Assembly (NCBI GenBank): GCA_913047625.1
Contig: CAJWUJ010000004.1
Location: forward strand, 62,001-126,000
Direction: 5' to 3'
Source: an uncultured Dehalococcoidia bacterium
Lineage (GTDB): Bacteria; Chloroflexota; Dehalococcoidia; Lucifugimonadales; CAJWUJ01
Length of the DNA: 64,000 nucleotides
The translations under genes were made by a program, and so were the position numbers. Under the pieces are notes generated by a model, which saw nothing but the letters and a program-made list of their open reading frames with translations, had not been told where the DNA came from and did no database searches. Each line of letters starts with the position of its first letter. Positions within the stretch are counted from its first letter, which is position 1. Shown one piece after another: positions 19,488 to 27,535 of the stretch.

Positions 19488-20099
19488 CTAACCGGTTTTT
19501 AAAAGGTAGAGCATTATCCAGGACAACATCAAAACCCACGGAACCATACCCCAAGTGATACGTTCCCCCATTAAACGAGAAAATCTTGGTCGAGCCTCTG
19601 GAGTCTTTATAAATCTAAAAAGATCATTTTCTAACTGAGAATCTCCCTCAGCTAATCCCTTTACCATGGCCTCTCTTCTTCTCAATCTAAGATTCCTACC
19701 TTGTTTCAGAAATGTAAGGTAAATCTCAGATCTCATACCCATTTCTCTTTCTATCTCCCTCTTGCGAAATTCAGCTACTGCCTGCATAGAAAACAAACGT
19801 CTCTGCAAAATCCACCACACAACAGCCATAACAGATGCAGCTGCAGCCATCAATCCAATTATCGAGGATGTTTCCTCTCGGGAGCTGTCCATACCAACAG
19901 CCATAAATGCTATCCCAATCAAAGACAGCCCGATTAATACAAGGCCACTCGTCCAGATTCGCTGACTTAAAGTAAGTAAATAAGCGTCCAAAAGTTCGTA
20001 CTCAACAAGAAGTACTTGCCAACGATTTCTAGGAGGCACTTTCATTGCAGCAGTTTCCGCTGGGATCCTCCTCTCTTCAGCATCAAAATCCATAGTCAT
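19488..20099 (-). CDS. Predicted membrane protein of unknown function between carA and carB
   Basis: About 203 residues. Two transmembrane helices near residues 45-66 and 78-98 and a third at about 183-200 flank a strongly basic and acidic cytoplasmic segment (FRKREIEREMGMRSEIY, then LRLRRREAM). No family is recognised. The ATG at 20099 shares one base with the carA stop (TGATG), with GGAGG at 20107-20111, so it is translationally coupled to carA and certainly expressed with the operon; an in-frame TTG at 20102 is a less likely start. Its position suggests a role linked to carbamoyl phosphate or simply a lineage-specific passenger. No evidence decides this. Confidence 0.75.
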   Translation of the reverse strand: MTMDFDAEERRIPAETAAMKVPPRNRWQVLLVEYELLDAYLLTLSQRIWTSGLVLIGLSLIGIAFMAVGMDSSREETSSIIGLMAAAASVMAVVWWILQRRLFSMQAVAEFRKREIEREMGMRSEIYLTFLKQGRNLRLRRREAMVKGLAEGDSQLENDLFRFIKTPEARPRFSRLMGERITWGMVPWVLMLSWIMLYLLKTG

Positions 20100-21196
20100 C
20101 AAACTTCCTCCTTTCGAATTAATGCAAGAAACTCATCAAAAATATATTCGTTATCACGTGGTCCCGGTGATGCTTCAGAATGATATTGAATAGACATCAC
20201 AGGCAACTCACGATGTCTGATGCCTTCAACCGTATCATCGTTGAGGTTCACGTGAGTTATCAGTAAGTCTCCCGGAAAAGATATCCTATCAACAGCGTAA
20301 CCATGATTCTGTGCTGTAATGTATACCTTTCCAGAACGCAGGTCTTTAACAGGATGATTGGCTCCTCGATGACCGAACTTCATCTTAAACGTTTGTGCAC
20401 CAAAGGCTCGAGCTATCAACTGATGCCCTAAACAAATTCCTAAAGTGGGTACTTTTAAAGCAATTTGCCGAACGGATTCAACTGACTCGCTTAATAAAGA
20501 TGGATCTCCTGGACCAGGAGAAATGATAACCCCATCCGGCTTGAGATTTAGTATCTCAGCTGTGCTATAACTGTTAGGAACAACTATAATTTCACACCCT
20601 CGATTTTTAAGGATCCTCAGTATGTTGAACTTAAGACCGCAGTCATGCACCACAATCCTTAGAGTATTCTTTGTTGATTCGGGTTTGTGATCCCATTCAT
20701 ACTCTTTACCAGCACTTACGCGGGATACATAATTAATACTTCCGTATTCAGGAGACTCCCTTAAGTGAATCAGCCCCTCTTGCAGATCAGTTTTCACTAT
20801 CACACCTTTCATGACCCCTAATGACCGTAACTTTCTAGTTATCGCCCGGGTATCAATACCAGTAATCCCGATCAAATCTTGTTCAGCCATGTATACATCC
20901 AGCGAAGACTTACTCTGTCGATGAGTATTTTCCGTAGAATAATTTCGAATAACACAACCCGCAGCTTGAACATGAACGGACTCTGACAATTGTTCATTAA
21001 TACCGTAGTTACCTATTAAGGGATATGTGAACACAACAATTTGTCCGGCATAAGATGGATCAGTTAATACTTCTTGATAACCAGTCATGGCAGTAACGAA
21101 AACAACTTCCCCTGCTGCTGAATTCATAGACCCTATGAGATCTCCACGATATGAGGATCCATCTTCAAGTATCAAAAGACCTTGGTTATTAGACAT
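20099..21196 (-). CDS. carA: Carbamoyl-phosphate synthase, small (glutaminase) subunit
   Basis: Hydrolyses glutamine and delivers ammonia to CarB. The N-terminal CPSase small domain runs from LILEDGSSYRG through TGYQEVLTDPSYAGQIV to TGIDTRAITRKLRS. The class I glutamine amidotransferase domain follows with the nucleophile in LGICLGHQLIARAFG and the His/Glu pair in QYHSEASPGPRD. Length 365 is normal. The stop overlaps the start of the downstream membrane-protein gene. pyrC lies 34 bases upstream. Confidence 0.96.
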   Translation of the reverse strand: MSNNQGLLILEDGSSYRGDLIGSMNSAAGEVVFVTAMTGYQEVLTDPSYAGQIVVFTYPLIGNYGINEQLSESVHVQAAGCVIRNYSTENTHRQSKSSLDVYMAEQDLIGITGIDTRAITRKLRSLGVMKGVIVKTDLQEGLIHLRESPEYGSINYVSRVSAGKEYEWDHKPESTKNTLRIVVHDCGLKFNILRILKNRGCEIIVVPNSYSTAEILNLKPDGVIISPGPGDPSLLSESVESVRQIALKVPTLGICLGHQLIARAFGAQTFKMKFGHRGANHPVKDLRSGKVYITAQNHGYAVDRISFPGDLLITHVNLNDDTVEGIRHRELPVMSIQYHSEASPGPRDNEYIFDEFLALIRKEEV

Positions 21197-21230
21197 AGCT
21201 AGATGGCCCTCTCACAAGTTTTTTCTTCTT

Positions 21231-22589
21231 TCATCCGAACCCGCCTGACTCGATGTCGTTATGTACTATTTTCCCATCAACCATTGCAAGTTTAACCTTC
21301 CCAGTCATTGTCTTTCCCTGTAGAGGCGTATTTTTACCTTTAGAATAGAACTTATCAGGATCCACAATCCATTGCTCATTAGTATCAAAAATAACTAAGT
21401 CTGCCGGAGTACCTGGATTTAATGATGCGAGTTCCGCAAACTGCTTTCCTAATACCGACACAGGACCAGTAGTGAGTCGTTGAATTAGCGTTTCTAAATC
21501 AAGATAACCTTTATGAACTAGACCCATGAGTGAAGCAAATGCAGTTTCAAGAACAGAGAAACCTACTGCGGCATCTTGCATGGTCACTTCTTTATCAGTT
21601 TGGCAATGAGGCGCATGATCAGTTGCAATAGCATCGATAGTTCCATCTTTCAATCCATCTAATAAGGCAGCTGCATCTTTCTTAGTACGTAACGGAGGGT
21701 TCACCTTTGCAAATGAATCGTAAGCTCCAGTAGTCAGTGCTTGAGTATGATCAGCTGTTTCAGATCCTAATACCCATTCCTCAGACATGGTAAGGTGTTG
21801 AGGAGTAACTTCTGCAGTCACTCGCAAACCACGGGCTTTAGCTAATCTGACAAGATCAACAGAACCAGCAGTACTAAGATGTGCTAAATGCAGCTGACCT
21901 CCAGTCAATTCAGCCAATGCTATATTCCGCGCAACCATACTTTCCTCTCCGGATGAAGGATACCCTGGAAGACCCAATCGACTAGATACCCATCCTTCAT
22001 GTACTACCCAACCTTGATTCAGTTGAAGGTCTTCACAGTGATCTGTGACAGGAACCCCGAACTCTCTGCTATAAAGTAGTGCCATCTGCATTATATGAGA
22101 ATCCCAAACTGGTGTTCCGTCATCACTAAAAGCCACTACTCCTGAATCAAAAAGTTCCCGAAGTTCAGCTAGTTCAATTCCATGCCGTCCTTTGGTCACA
22201 CATCCAATAGGGTATACGCGAGAATTACCAGCCTTCTTAGCCTGTTGTACAATGAATTCAACTACAGCAGCTGAGTCTGTTGCCGGATTCGTATTAGGCA
22301 TAGCACATAAGGTAGTAAAACCACCAGCAACGCCTGCCTTAGTACCCGTAGCAATAGTTTCTTTATCCTCAAAACCAGGTTCCCTTAAATGAGCATGAAG
22401 GTCTACAAACCCAGGAGACAGCGTTAGGTTATCAGCATCTATGATTATTGCATCTTCATGTACAGAATCAGCAGATCCTTCCTTTACAGCCAAGATTTTT
22501 CCTTCGTCAACTGTAATCTGAGCTTTAAGCAAAACGGGACCAGCAGGATCAACAACGGTAGCCCCTCTAATAACTATAGGCTTATTCAT
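21231..22589 (-). CDS. pyrC: Dihydroorotase (class I type)
   Basis: Cyclises N-carbamoyl-aspartate to dihydroorotate. The 452-residue amidohydrolase has the metal-binding HxH in DLHAHLREPGFEDKE, the class I signature GGFTTLCAMPNTNP, FSDDGTPV, a histidine in VTDHCED, TAEVTPQHL, and the catalytic Asp motif ATDHAPH. Its ATG at 22589 directly abuts the stop of pyrB (22590-22592), so the two are coupled. Third gene of the pyr operon. Length and motifs suggest an active enzyme rather than the inactive PyrC' (PyrX) type found with some aspartate transcarbamoylases. Confidence 0.95.
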   Translation of the reverse strand: MNKPIVIRGATVVDPAGPVLLKAQITVDEGKILAVKEGSADSVHEDAIIIDADNLTLSPGFVDLHAHLREPGFEDKETIATGTKAGVAGGFTTLCAMPNTNPATDSAAVVEFIVQQAKKAGNSRVYPIGCVTKGRHGIELAELRELFDSGVVAFSDDGTPVWDSHIMQMALLYSREFGVPVTDHCEDLQLNQGWVVHEGWVSSRLGLPGYPSSGEESMVARNIALAELTGGQLHLAHLSTAGSVDLVRLAKARGLRVTAEVTPQHLTMSEEWVLGSETADHTQALTTGAYDSFAKVNPPLRTKKDAAALLDGLKDGTIDAIATDHAPHCQTDKEVTMQDAAVGFSVLETAFASLMGLVHKGYLDLETLIQRLTTGPVSVLGKQFAELASLNPGTPADLVIFDTNEQWIVDPDKFYSKGKNTPLQGKTMTGKVKLAMVDGKIVHNDIESGGFG

Positions 22590-23615
22590 CTACACGTCAT
22601 CTCCTGTCTTAGGCAACAACAACTCTTGCAAAAGAGCCATTCGAATAGCGACTCCATTCTTCACTTGATCTTTAATCCGTGAATGGATCCCATGTGCAAC
22701 AGCAGAAGTTATCTCTATACCCTCATTAATAGGTCCAGGATGCATAACCAATACATTCTGTTTGGCTTTAGCAAGTCGTGTCTCGTTAACTTGCCAATAC
22801 TTACAATATTCCCGAATTGTCGGAAAGAGGCTGAGTTCCTGTCGTTCCAATTGGAGCCTTAATGCCATCACAATGTCCGCTGAATCTATTGCTCGATCTA
22901 AATTAGTATCGATCTCGATATCACCAATGCCTTTATTATTGTTTTTGGAGTAGGTACCTGAATTCTCCAACAAATCCATAGGAATCATAGTCGCAGGTCC
23001 AGATAAAGTGACTCTTGCTCCCATAGCCAACAAACCCCACAAATTAGACCTTGCTACTCTACTGTGCGTAATATCACCAACAATCACAACTTTCTTCCCC
23101 GATACATCACCTAAATGTTGCCTTACAGTGTATAAATCAACTAACCCTTGAGTGGGATGAGCATGACGACCATCTCCGGCATTAATGACACGGAGTCGAT
23201 CACAGTAACGTGCCATTAAATAGGGTGCTCCTGAATGGGGATGACGGACGACCACAACATCTGCTCCCATAGCTTCCAAAGTTCGAGTTGTATTGATCAG
23301 TGATTCTCCTTTAGTACTGCTACTTGCAGAGGCTGCTAGGTTTATCACATCAGCACTGAGTACTTTCCCCGCTTGTTCAAAGGACACTCTAGTCCTAGTA
23401 CTAGGTTCATAAAATAAGGTCATGATAATCTTGCCACGCAAAGAAGGAACTTTTTTAATATCACGACTCATAACCTCTGCCATTGCATCTGCAGAAGAGA
23501 ATATAGTTTCAAGTTCCTCAGAAGAAAAATCATCTAAGTCCAAAACATGTTTCCTACCCAGAGAATACATAGGATCTTTTTCTTTAAGTTCTTGTGCTTC
23601 TATTTTTGTGCTCAC
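22590..23615 (-). CDS. pyrB: Aspartate carbamoyltransferase catalytic subunit
   Basis: Joins carbamoyl phosphate and aspartate. Signature motifs are [10 protein letters not shown] (carbamoyl-phosphate loop), [55 protein letters not shown] and [11 protein letters not shown]. The length of 341 is about 30 residues above the usual, owing to a charged N-terminal extension before the first conserved helix. The GTG start overlaps the pyrR stop as GTGA. No PyrI regulatory subunit is adjacent, so regulation is likely at the RNA leader rather than allosteric through PyrI. Confidence 0.96.
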   Translation of the reverse strand: MSTKIEAQELKEKDPMYSLGRKHVLDLDDFSSEELETIFSSADAMAEVMSRDIKKVPSLRGKIIMTLFYEPSTRTRVSFEQAGKVLSADVINLAASASSSTKGESLINTTRTLEAMGADVVVVRHPHSGAPYLMARYCDRLRVINAGDGRHAHPTQGLVDLYTVRQHLGDVSGKKVVIVGDITHSRVARSNLWGLLAMGARVTLSGPATMIPMDLLENSGTYSKNNNKGIGDIEIDTNLDRAIDSADIVMALRLQLERQELSLFPTIREYCKYWQVNETRLAKAKQNVLVMHPGPINEGIEITSAVAHGIHSRIKDQVKNGVAIRMALLQELLLPKTGDDV

Positions 23616-24160
23616 TCTATGTCTTCCTTGAGTTCTACAGCGTCGAAAGTGTCAATTTCAGTTAGAGCCACCCGAATTTTCTGGTCTACACTCGTAGGAA
23701 TATTCTTGCCGACGTAGTCAGGCTTTATAGGTAGTTCTCGATGTCCTCTATCCACTACAACTGCTAGTTGAATCACTTGTGGTCTCCCGAAATCAATGAT
23801 CGCATCCATTGCCGCTCTTATAGTTCGGCCGGTGAACAAAACGTCGTCCACAATCACGACCCTCTTGTTAGTTAATTCAGGGATTTTTGAAGCCTTTAAA
23901 GATGGGGAGTATCCTGCAGAAAGATCATCTCGATACAAACCAATATCAAGGGATCCGACGGGCACAACAACCGATTCGCTGAGTTCAATCTTCCGAGCAA
24001 TCCTACGGGCTAATGGAACGCCGCGAGTATGGACACCCAATAACACCAAACTGTTTATACCAATGCTGGTTTCACAAATTTCGTGGGCAATACGAGTCAA
24101 AGCCCTGTCAAGACTCTCTTCGTCCATAATTCTCATTGGTTGCTTGGAAGGAATGTTCAA
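23612..24160 (-). CDS. pyrR: Pyrimidine operon RNA-binding regulator / uracil phosphoribosyltransferase PyrR
   Basis: Binds pyr leader RNA when loaded with UMP or UTP and lowers expression of the operon; many homologues also salvage uracil with PRPP. The 182-residue protein has the PRPP loop [13 protein letters not shown] (residues 101-113), [10 protein letters not shown] and [21 protein letters not shown], all typical of PyrR. Start is TTG at 24160 with GGAG at 24169-24172; no better ATG with a Shine-Dalgarno exists. First gene of pyrR-pyrB-pyrC-carA-x-carB. Its own leader contains a PyrR-binding hairpin and a hairpin covering this Shine-Dalgarno. Confidence 0.95.
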   Translation of the reverse strand: MNIPSKQPMRIMDEESLDRALTRIAHEICETSIGINSLVLLGVHTRGVPLARRIARKIELSESVVVPVGSLDIGLYRDDLSAGYSPSLKASKIPELTNKRVVIVDDVLFTGRTIRAAMDAIIDFGRPQVIQLAVVVDRGHRELPIKPDYVGKNIPTSVDQKIRVALTEIDTFDAVELKEDIE

Positions 24161-24163
24161 AGC

Positions 24164-24195
24164 TTAGTCTCCAGACCATCACAGGCTGAGACTAA
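24164..24195 (-). promoter_or_regulatory. Predicted SD-sequestering hairpin of the pyr leader
   Basis: On the minus strand TTAGTCTC (24195-24188) and GAGACTAA (24171-24164) form a perfect 8-bp stem with a 16-base loop. Three of the four bases of the pyrR Shine-Dalgarno GGAG (24172-24169) are inside the stem. No U-run follows, so this is not an intrinsic terminator; blocking ribosome access is the likelier effect. Confidence 0.5.
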
Positions 24196-24223
24196 ATACA
24201 GATGACAATTCAAATTATCCAAA

Positions 24224-24254
24224 CCTTTCCAGCCTCTCTGGACCGATTTAAAGG
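24224..24254 (-). promoter_or_regulatory. PyrR-binding RNA hairpin in the pyr operon leader
   Basis: The transcript reads GGUCCAGAGAGGCU at 24244-24231, matching the known PyrR-binding loop consensus ARUCCNGNGAGGYU at 13 of 14 positions. CCAG/CUGG closes the AGAGG loop, and CCUUU/AAAGG (24254-24250 with 24228-24224) closes the lower stem around a bulge. The site is 64 bases upstream of pyrR. Confidence 0.75.
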
Positions 24255-24338
24255 CTTCACGCAAGATTCAGTGCTGAGCACTCCGTAAATTCTACTACTT
24301 CTTCTAGCAGATATCTAGCTTTTTGAAGAATATTAGTG

Positions 24339-25472
24339 TTAAGAATTGCCAATTATCAACATACTATCTGTATTCCAAGTGTGAGAGAGAAGTGAAGATC
24401 CTTTATCGGTTATAAGCACCATATCTTGGATGTGCCAATAGCCTACATGGGGTTCGAAAGCTATAACCATTCCTTCTTCAATGATATCTTCCGACCCCTC
24501 TACTAAAAAGGGGCGCTGTTGATGCCACCAAGGGCCTACCCCATGCCCTGTGATATTAACTTTATTTTTAAATCCTGCTTGTTTAAACTGATCAACTGCA
24601 AACTCATGCACTGCCTTAGCAGGCATTCCGGGCCTGCATCGCTCAATAGTAGCCCTGTAAATATCTCTTACCGTCTCATAACTCTTCGTTTGATCCATGG
24701 AAGGTGTACCTAAAACTACTGTGCGAGATTGATGACCAGGATAACCGTCGCGGTAGAGCACATAATCATTCCTGATAATGTCTGATACGGCAAACTCAAA
24801 GTCTCCTTCGCCACCATACATTACAGTATTCCTACTGGAATTAAGGATACCGTGAGCCCATTGGGCTCCCCGTGAGATACAAGCCTTGATAATTCTAGCG
24901 TGGATTTCCCGTTCCGTGTCTCCGGGTCTCAGATCTGGAAACACGTCAAGATAAGCCTTGTCTAACAAATCAGCATTTGCTTCAAGAAGCGCAATTTCTT
25001 CCTTGGTTTTAATCCAACGCACTTGATCCATCATGTCAGAGCAATCGAAAAGATCTGCTCCAGAAAAGTAGTTCCTGACACAACCTAATGTCTCTTCATT
25101 GAGACAACTGTATTCAAATCCCAACCGCCCATCTGCTAATCCTTTTTCGTGCAGCACATTGTGCAATACAGAATAAGCTGATTCAACATAGCCATTGAAA
25201 GAGCGAATATCTGCAATTAACCCGTCTCTTTTTGCCAAAGGTACAGCAAATAGGTCTGCTATCAAAACAGGCTCTCCTTCTCTCGGCCACAAAAGCAAAA
25301 TGTTTCGAGGCGAGTCAACAAAATCTAAATGCCGGCCTAAAGTGCCAGGGTAAGAAAATCCGGATAAATATGTCACATTAACTCCCGATCTTAAAACTAC
25401 CGCGTCAATCTCACGAGATGACATAAAGTCGTACAGTCTTTTGGTATTAGCTATTATTTTTCTACCCTGCAT
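24339..25472 (-). CDS. M24 (pita-bread fold) protein with degenerate metal site
   Basis: A creatinase-type N-terminal domain (residues ~10-140) precedes a C-terminal aminopeptidase P/creatinase fold. Active M24 peptidases need two Asp, one His and two Glu. Here the His is kept (GHGVGPWWHQQRP) and one Glu is kept (MVIAFEPHVGY), but the second Asp position before the RT motif reads GHQSRT, and the last Glu reads HIQDMVLIT, with Gln. A two-metal peptidase is therefore unlikely; creatinase-like or other non-peptidase chemistry is more plausible. I take ATG 25472, preceded by GGGAG, over the ATG at 25487, which has no Shine-Dalgarno. The substrate is unknown. Confidence 0.75.
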   Translation of the reverse strand: MQGRKIIANTKRLYDFMSSREIDAVVLRSGVNVTYLSGFSYPGTLGRHLDFVDSPRNILLLWPREGEPVLIADLFAVPLAKRDGLIADIRSFNGYVESAYSVLHNVLHEKGLADGRLGFEYSCLNEETLGCVRNYFSGADLFDCSDMMDQVRWIKTKEEIALLEANADLLDKAYLDVFPDLRPGDTEREIHARIIKACISRGAQWAHGILNSSRNTVMYGGEGDFEFAVSDIIRNDYVLYRDGYPGHQSRTVVLGTPSMDQTKSYETVRDIYRATIERCRPGMPAKAVHEFAVDQFKQAGFKNKVNITGHGVGPWWHQQRPFLVEGSEDIIEEGMVIAFEPHVGYWHIQDMVLITDKGSSLLSHTWNTDSMLIIGNS

Positions 25473-25665
25473 TATAAATTCTCCCATTGAAATAGATTAA
25501 CCCTTAAAATGTTCACCGCTCTGTTTATGAAAGTAACCATTGATGATATTAGAAATCATGGTGGTTCAATAGATTGACATTAGATAATATTAGTTTACGT
25601 AACCATTTGCCAGTATCTAAAGAGGAATATATAATCAACACAAATCAAAGTATAGAGGTTGTACA

Positions 25666-26532
25666 GTGAATTCTTTTACCTACGAATCCCCAAAATCATT
25701 ACAAGAAGCCACATCCCTGCTGAGCCAACAGTCAGGAGTAATCCGACCGCTAGTTGGAGGCAGTGATTTAATTGACCAGCTCCGCACCAACCGAAAACAA
25801 GCGGATCTCGTAATGGACATAAAATCTATACCTGAAACTACCTCTATGGAATTTGATGCTAATGGTGCGTTACATCTAGGTTCAGCCGTAAGTTGTGCAG
25901 ATACTTATGCAAATCCTACGGTTCGCTCTCAATTTACTGCTATAGCTGAGTCATGTGAACTCATTGGATCAATCCAAATCCAGAACAGGGCAAGTGCTGG
26001 CGGTAATGTCTGCAATTCCTCTCCTTCTGCTGACACCATTCCAGCTCTTTTAGTTCATGATGCTATTGCCGTTATAGCAAGTGCTAAAGGCCTACGTGAA
26101 ATCGCTTTGAACGAGTTTTTCACAGGTCCTGGCAAAAACGTTTTAGAAACAGGGGAATTTCTAGTGAAACTGGTAATCCCCAACCCCTCTGCTAATAGCG
26201 CAAGTCACTATCTTCGGTTTATCCCTAGAGAAGAAATGGATATAGCTGTTGCTGGAGCTGCAAGTTTCGTCACAGTTGATTCATCTGGGACTTGCCTTCA
26301 AGCACGCATCGCACTTGCCGCAGTGGCACCAACTCCAATCCGTGCCTATGAAGCGGAAAAAGTATTGACTGGGAAAATTATAACCGAAGATCTAATAGAC
26401 GAAGCCGGTGTTACTGCCGCAGCGTCTGCCAAACCGATCTCTGATGTCAGAGGATCAGCCGACTACAGGAAACAACTAGTAAAAGTATTGACCAAAAGAA
26501 CGCTCCAAAAATGTCTTCGGACCTTAAAATAA
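25666..26532 (+). CDS. Molybdenum hydroxylase FAD-binding (medium, CoxM/CutM-like) subunit
   Basis: Medium subunit of the xanthine dehydrogenase/CO dehydrogenase family, passing electrons from the 2Fe-2S subunit to an acceptor through FAD. The 288-residue protein has the FAD motifs LVGGSDLIDQL (usual GGTDLL) and ASAGGNVCNSSPSADTIPALL (usual TIGGNIANASPAGD), then the CO-dehydrogenase flavoprotein C-terminal domain with DIAVAGAASFVTV and LAAVAPTPIRA. GTG at 25666 follows AGAGG. The small subunit follows at once, but the large molybdopterin subunit is not found anywhere in the window. Confidence 0.88.
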   Translation: MNSFTYESPKSLQEATSLLSQQSGVIRPLVGGSDLIDQLRTNRKQADLVMDIKSIPETTSMEFDANGALHLGSAVSCADTYANPTVRSQFTAIAESCELIGSIQIQNRASAGGNVCNSSPSADTIPALLVHDAIAVIASAKGLREIALNEFFTGPGKNVLETGEFLVKLVIPNPSANSASHYLRFIPREEMDIAVAGAASFVTVDSSGTCLQARIALAAVAPTPIRAYEAEKVLTGKIITEDLIDEAGVTAAASAKPISDVRGSADYRKQLVKVLTKRTLQKCLRTLK

Positions 26533-26558
26533 CCTACTCTCGAAAGGGGATGAGTTCT

Positions 26559-27059
26559 GTGACAAAAGATCAAATCGAACTAAATATTAACGGCGAATCT
26601 TATGAGGTTTTAGTCCAACCATGGTGGACACTTCTCGAGGTTCTGCGTGACGAAATCCATTTAACAGGAACAAAGGAAGGTTGCAGTAATGGAAACTGCG
26701 GTGCATGCTCTGTCCTTTTAGACGGTAAAGCCATAGATGCATGTTTAACATTAGCAGTCGAGGCAGTTGGTCATAAAGTAACCACTGTGGAAGGACTCGC
26801 AAAGAATGGGAAGTTAGATCCGCTGCAGGAGAAATTCGTGGAATGGGGAGCTTTACAGTGTGGTTTCTGTACGCCTGGTTTTCTGATCTCAGCAAGGGGA
26901 TTACTAGACCAAAACCCTAAACCAACTGAAAAAGAAATTCGTTTGGCGTTAGCCGGAAATCTGTGCAGATGTACTGGCTATGACAAAATAGTGAAAGCAG
27001 TCCTAGACACTTCTGGGCAACCCATAGAGAGCACTTATAACCCAAGTCAAAACGACTAA
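26559..27059 (+). CDS. Molybdenum hydroxylase 2Fe-2S (small, CoxS/CutS-like) subunit
   Basis: Carries the two [2Fe-2S] clusters of the hydroxylase. The plant-type ferredoxin domain has GCSNGNCGACSVLLDG plus a later Cys in DACLTLA; the all-helical second domain has LQCGFCTPGFLIS and GNLCRCTGYDKIVKAV, giving the full eight-cysteine set. I place the start at GTG 26559, 9 bases after AAAGGGG (26543-26549); ATG 26550 and ATG 26511 are in frame, the latter overlapping the medium subunit by 22 bases without a Shine-Dalgarno. It is convergent with the ferredoxin gene. Confidence 0.9.
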   Translation: MTKDQIELNINGESYEVLVQPWWTLLEVLRDEIHLTGTKEGCSNGNCGACSVLLDGKAIDACLTLAVEAVGHKVTTVEGLAKNGKLDPLQEKFVEWGALQCGFCTPGFLISARGLLDQNPKPTEKEIRLALAGNLCRCTGYDKIVKAVLDTSGQPIESTYNPSQND

Positions 27060-27066
27060 TATCCTT

Positions 27067-27082
27067 AGCAATTCAAATTGCT
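27067..27082. terminator. Short palindrome between convergent genes
   Basis: AGCAATT and AATTGCT flank a two-base centre, giving a 6-bp stem with a 4-base loop, in the 21-base gap between two convergent genes and just into the ferredoxin stop. It could act for both strands, but no U-run follows on either side. Confidence 0.3.
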
Positions 27083-27371
27083 ATACCTTAGGCTTAAGTT
27101 CGTTTAGTTTATCTCTTGTTACTTGTTTGTCTTTAAACCACCCGTAGTTTAAAGCAATGAAATTCTTCTCTCCAGCAGGAACTGCCTCTTCGGGGAAAAT
27201 TGCAGCCACAGGGCACACTGGCTCACAAGCAGCACAATCGATACATTCCTCCGGCTCTATGTGTAGCATTCGGTCTACCCCATCTTCATAATATATGCAG
27301 TCGACCGGACAAACATCCACACAGGAAAGATCAAGTTCGTCCACACAGGGCGAGGTAATTATATATGTCAT
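27081..27371 (-). CDS. Seven-iron type ferredoxin (FdxA-like)
   Basis: A 96-residue electron carrier. C9, C17 and C21 with C53 fit a [3Fe-4S] site, and C43, C46 and C49 with C25 fit a [4Fe-4S] site, the pattern of FdxA-type 7Fe ferredoxins; the N-terminus TYIITSPCVDELDLSC and the CIDCAACEPVCPVAAIF segment match that family well. The C-terminal ~35 residues are the usual FdxA extension. ATG at 27371 follows AAAGG. It lies between the hydroxylase subunits and the XdhC-like gene, so it may accept electrons from that enzyme, though FdxA is also a general housekeeping carrier. Confidence 0.9.
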   Translation of the reverse strand: MTYIITSPCVDELDLSCVDVCPVDCIYYEDGVDRMLHIEPEECIDCAACEPVCPVAAIFPEEAVPAGEKNFIALNYGWFKDKQVTRDKLNELKPKV

Positions 27372-27485
27372 TCAATGAACCTTTCTTAATAGTTTAAACT
27401 GTACAACCCCATTATACTTATCTGCACATTCCCTGAAAAGATCCCGGTGATTTACACACAATAATTTTATTAAAAATCGAATCTT

Positions 27486-27494
27486 TGGTATAGT
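27486..27494 (+). promoter_or_regulatory. Possible extended -10 promoter of the xdhC-like gene
   Basis: TGGTATAGT (TGn plus TATAGT) lies 42 bases before the start codon at 27536. A poor TTTATT hexamer is 17 bases upstream. The 164-base divergent gap holds nothing else recognisable. Confidence 0.35.
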
Positions 27495-27535
27495 AGACAC
27501 CCTGAAATCTAAGCCATACTTGTTCGGAATAAATC

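Noticed and set aside
24271-24281. Palindrome GTGCTGAGCAC in the pyr leader
   Set aside because: Too short to form a hairpin (one-base loop) and no known operator matches; chance is likely.
24339-25487. DMSP lyase DddP or ordinary Xaa-Pro aminopeptidase
   Set aside because: Both need metal ligands that this protein lacks by motif reading; no positive DddP signature was seen.
25574-25579. TTGACA as a -35 for the coxM-like gene
   Set aside because: No acceptable -10 hexamer lies 15-19 bases downstream.
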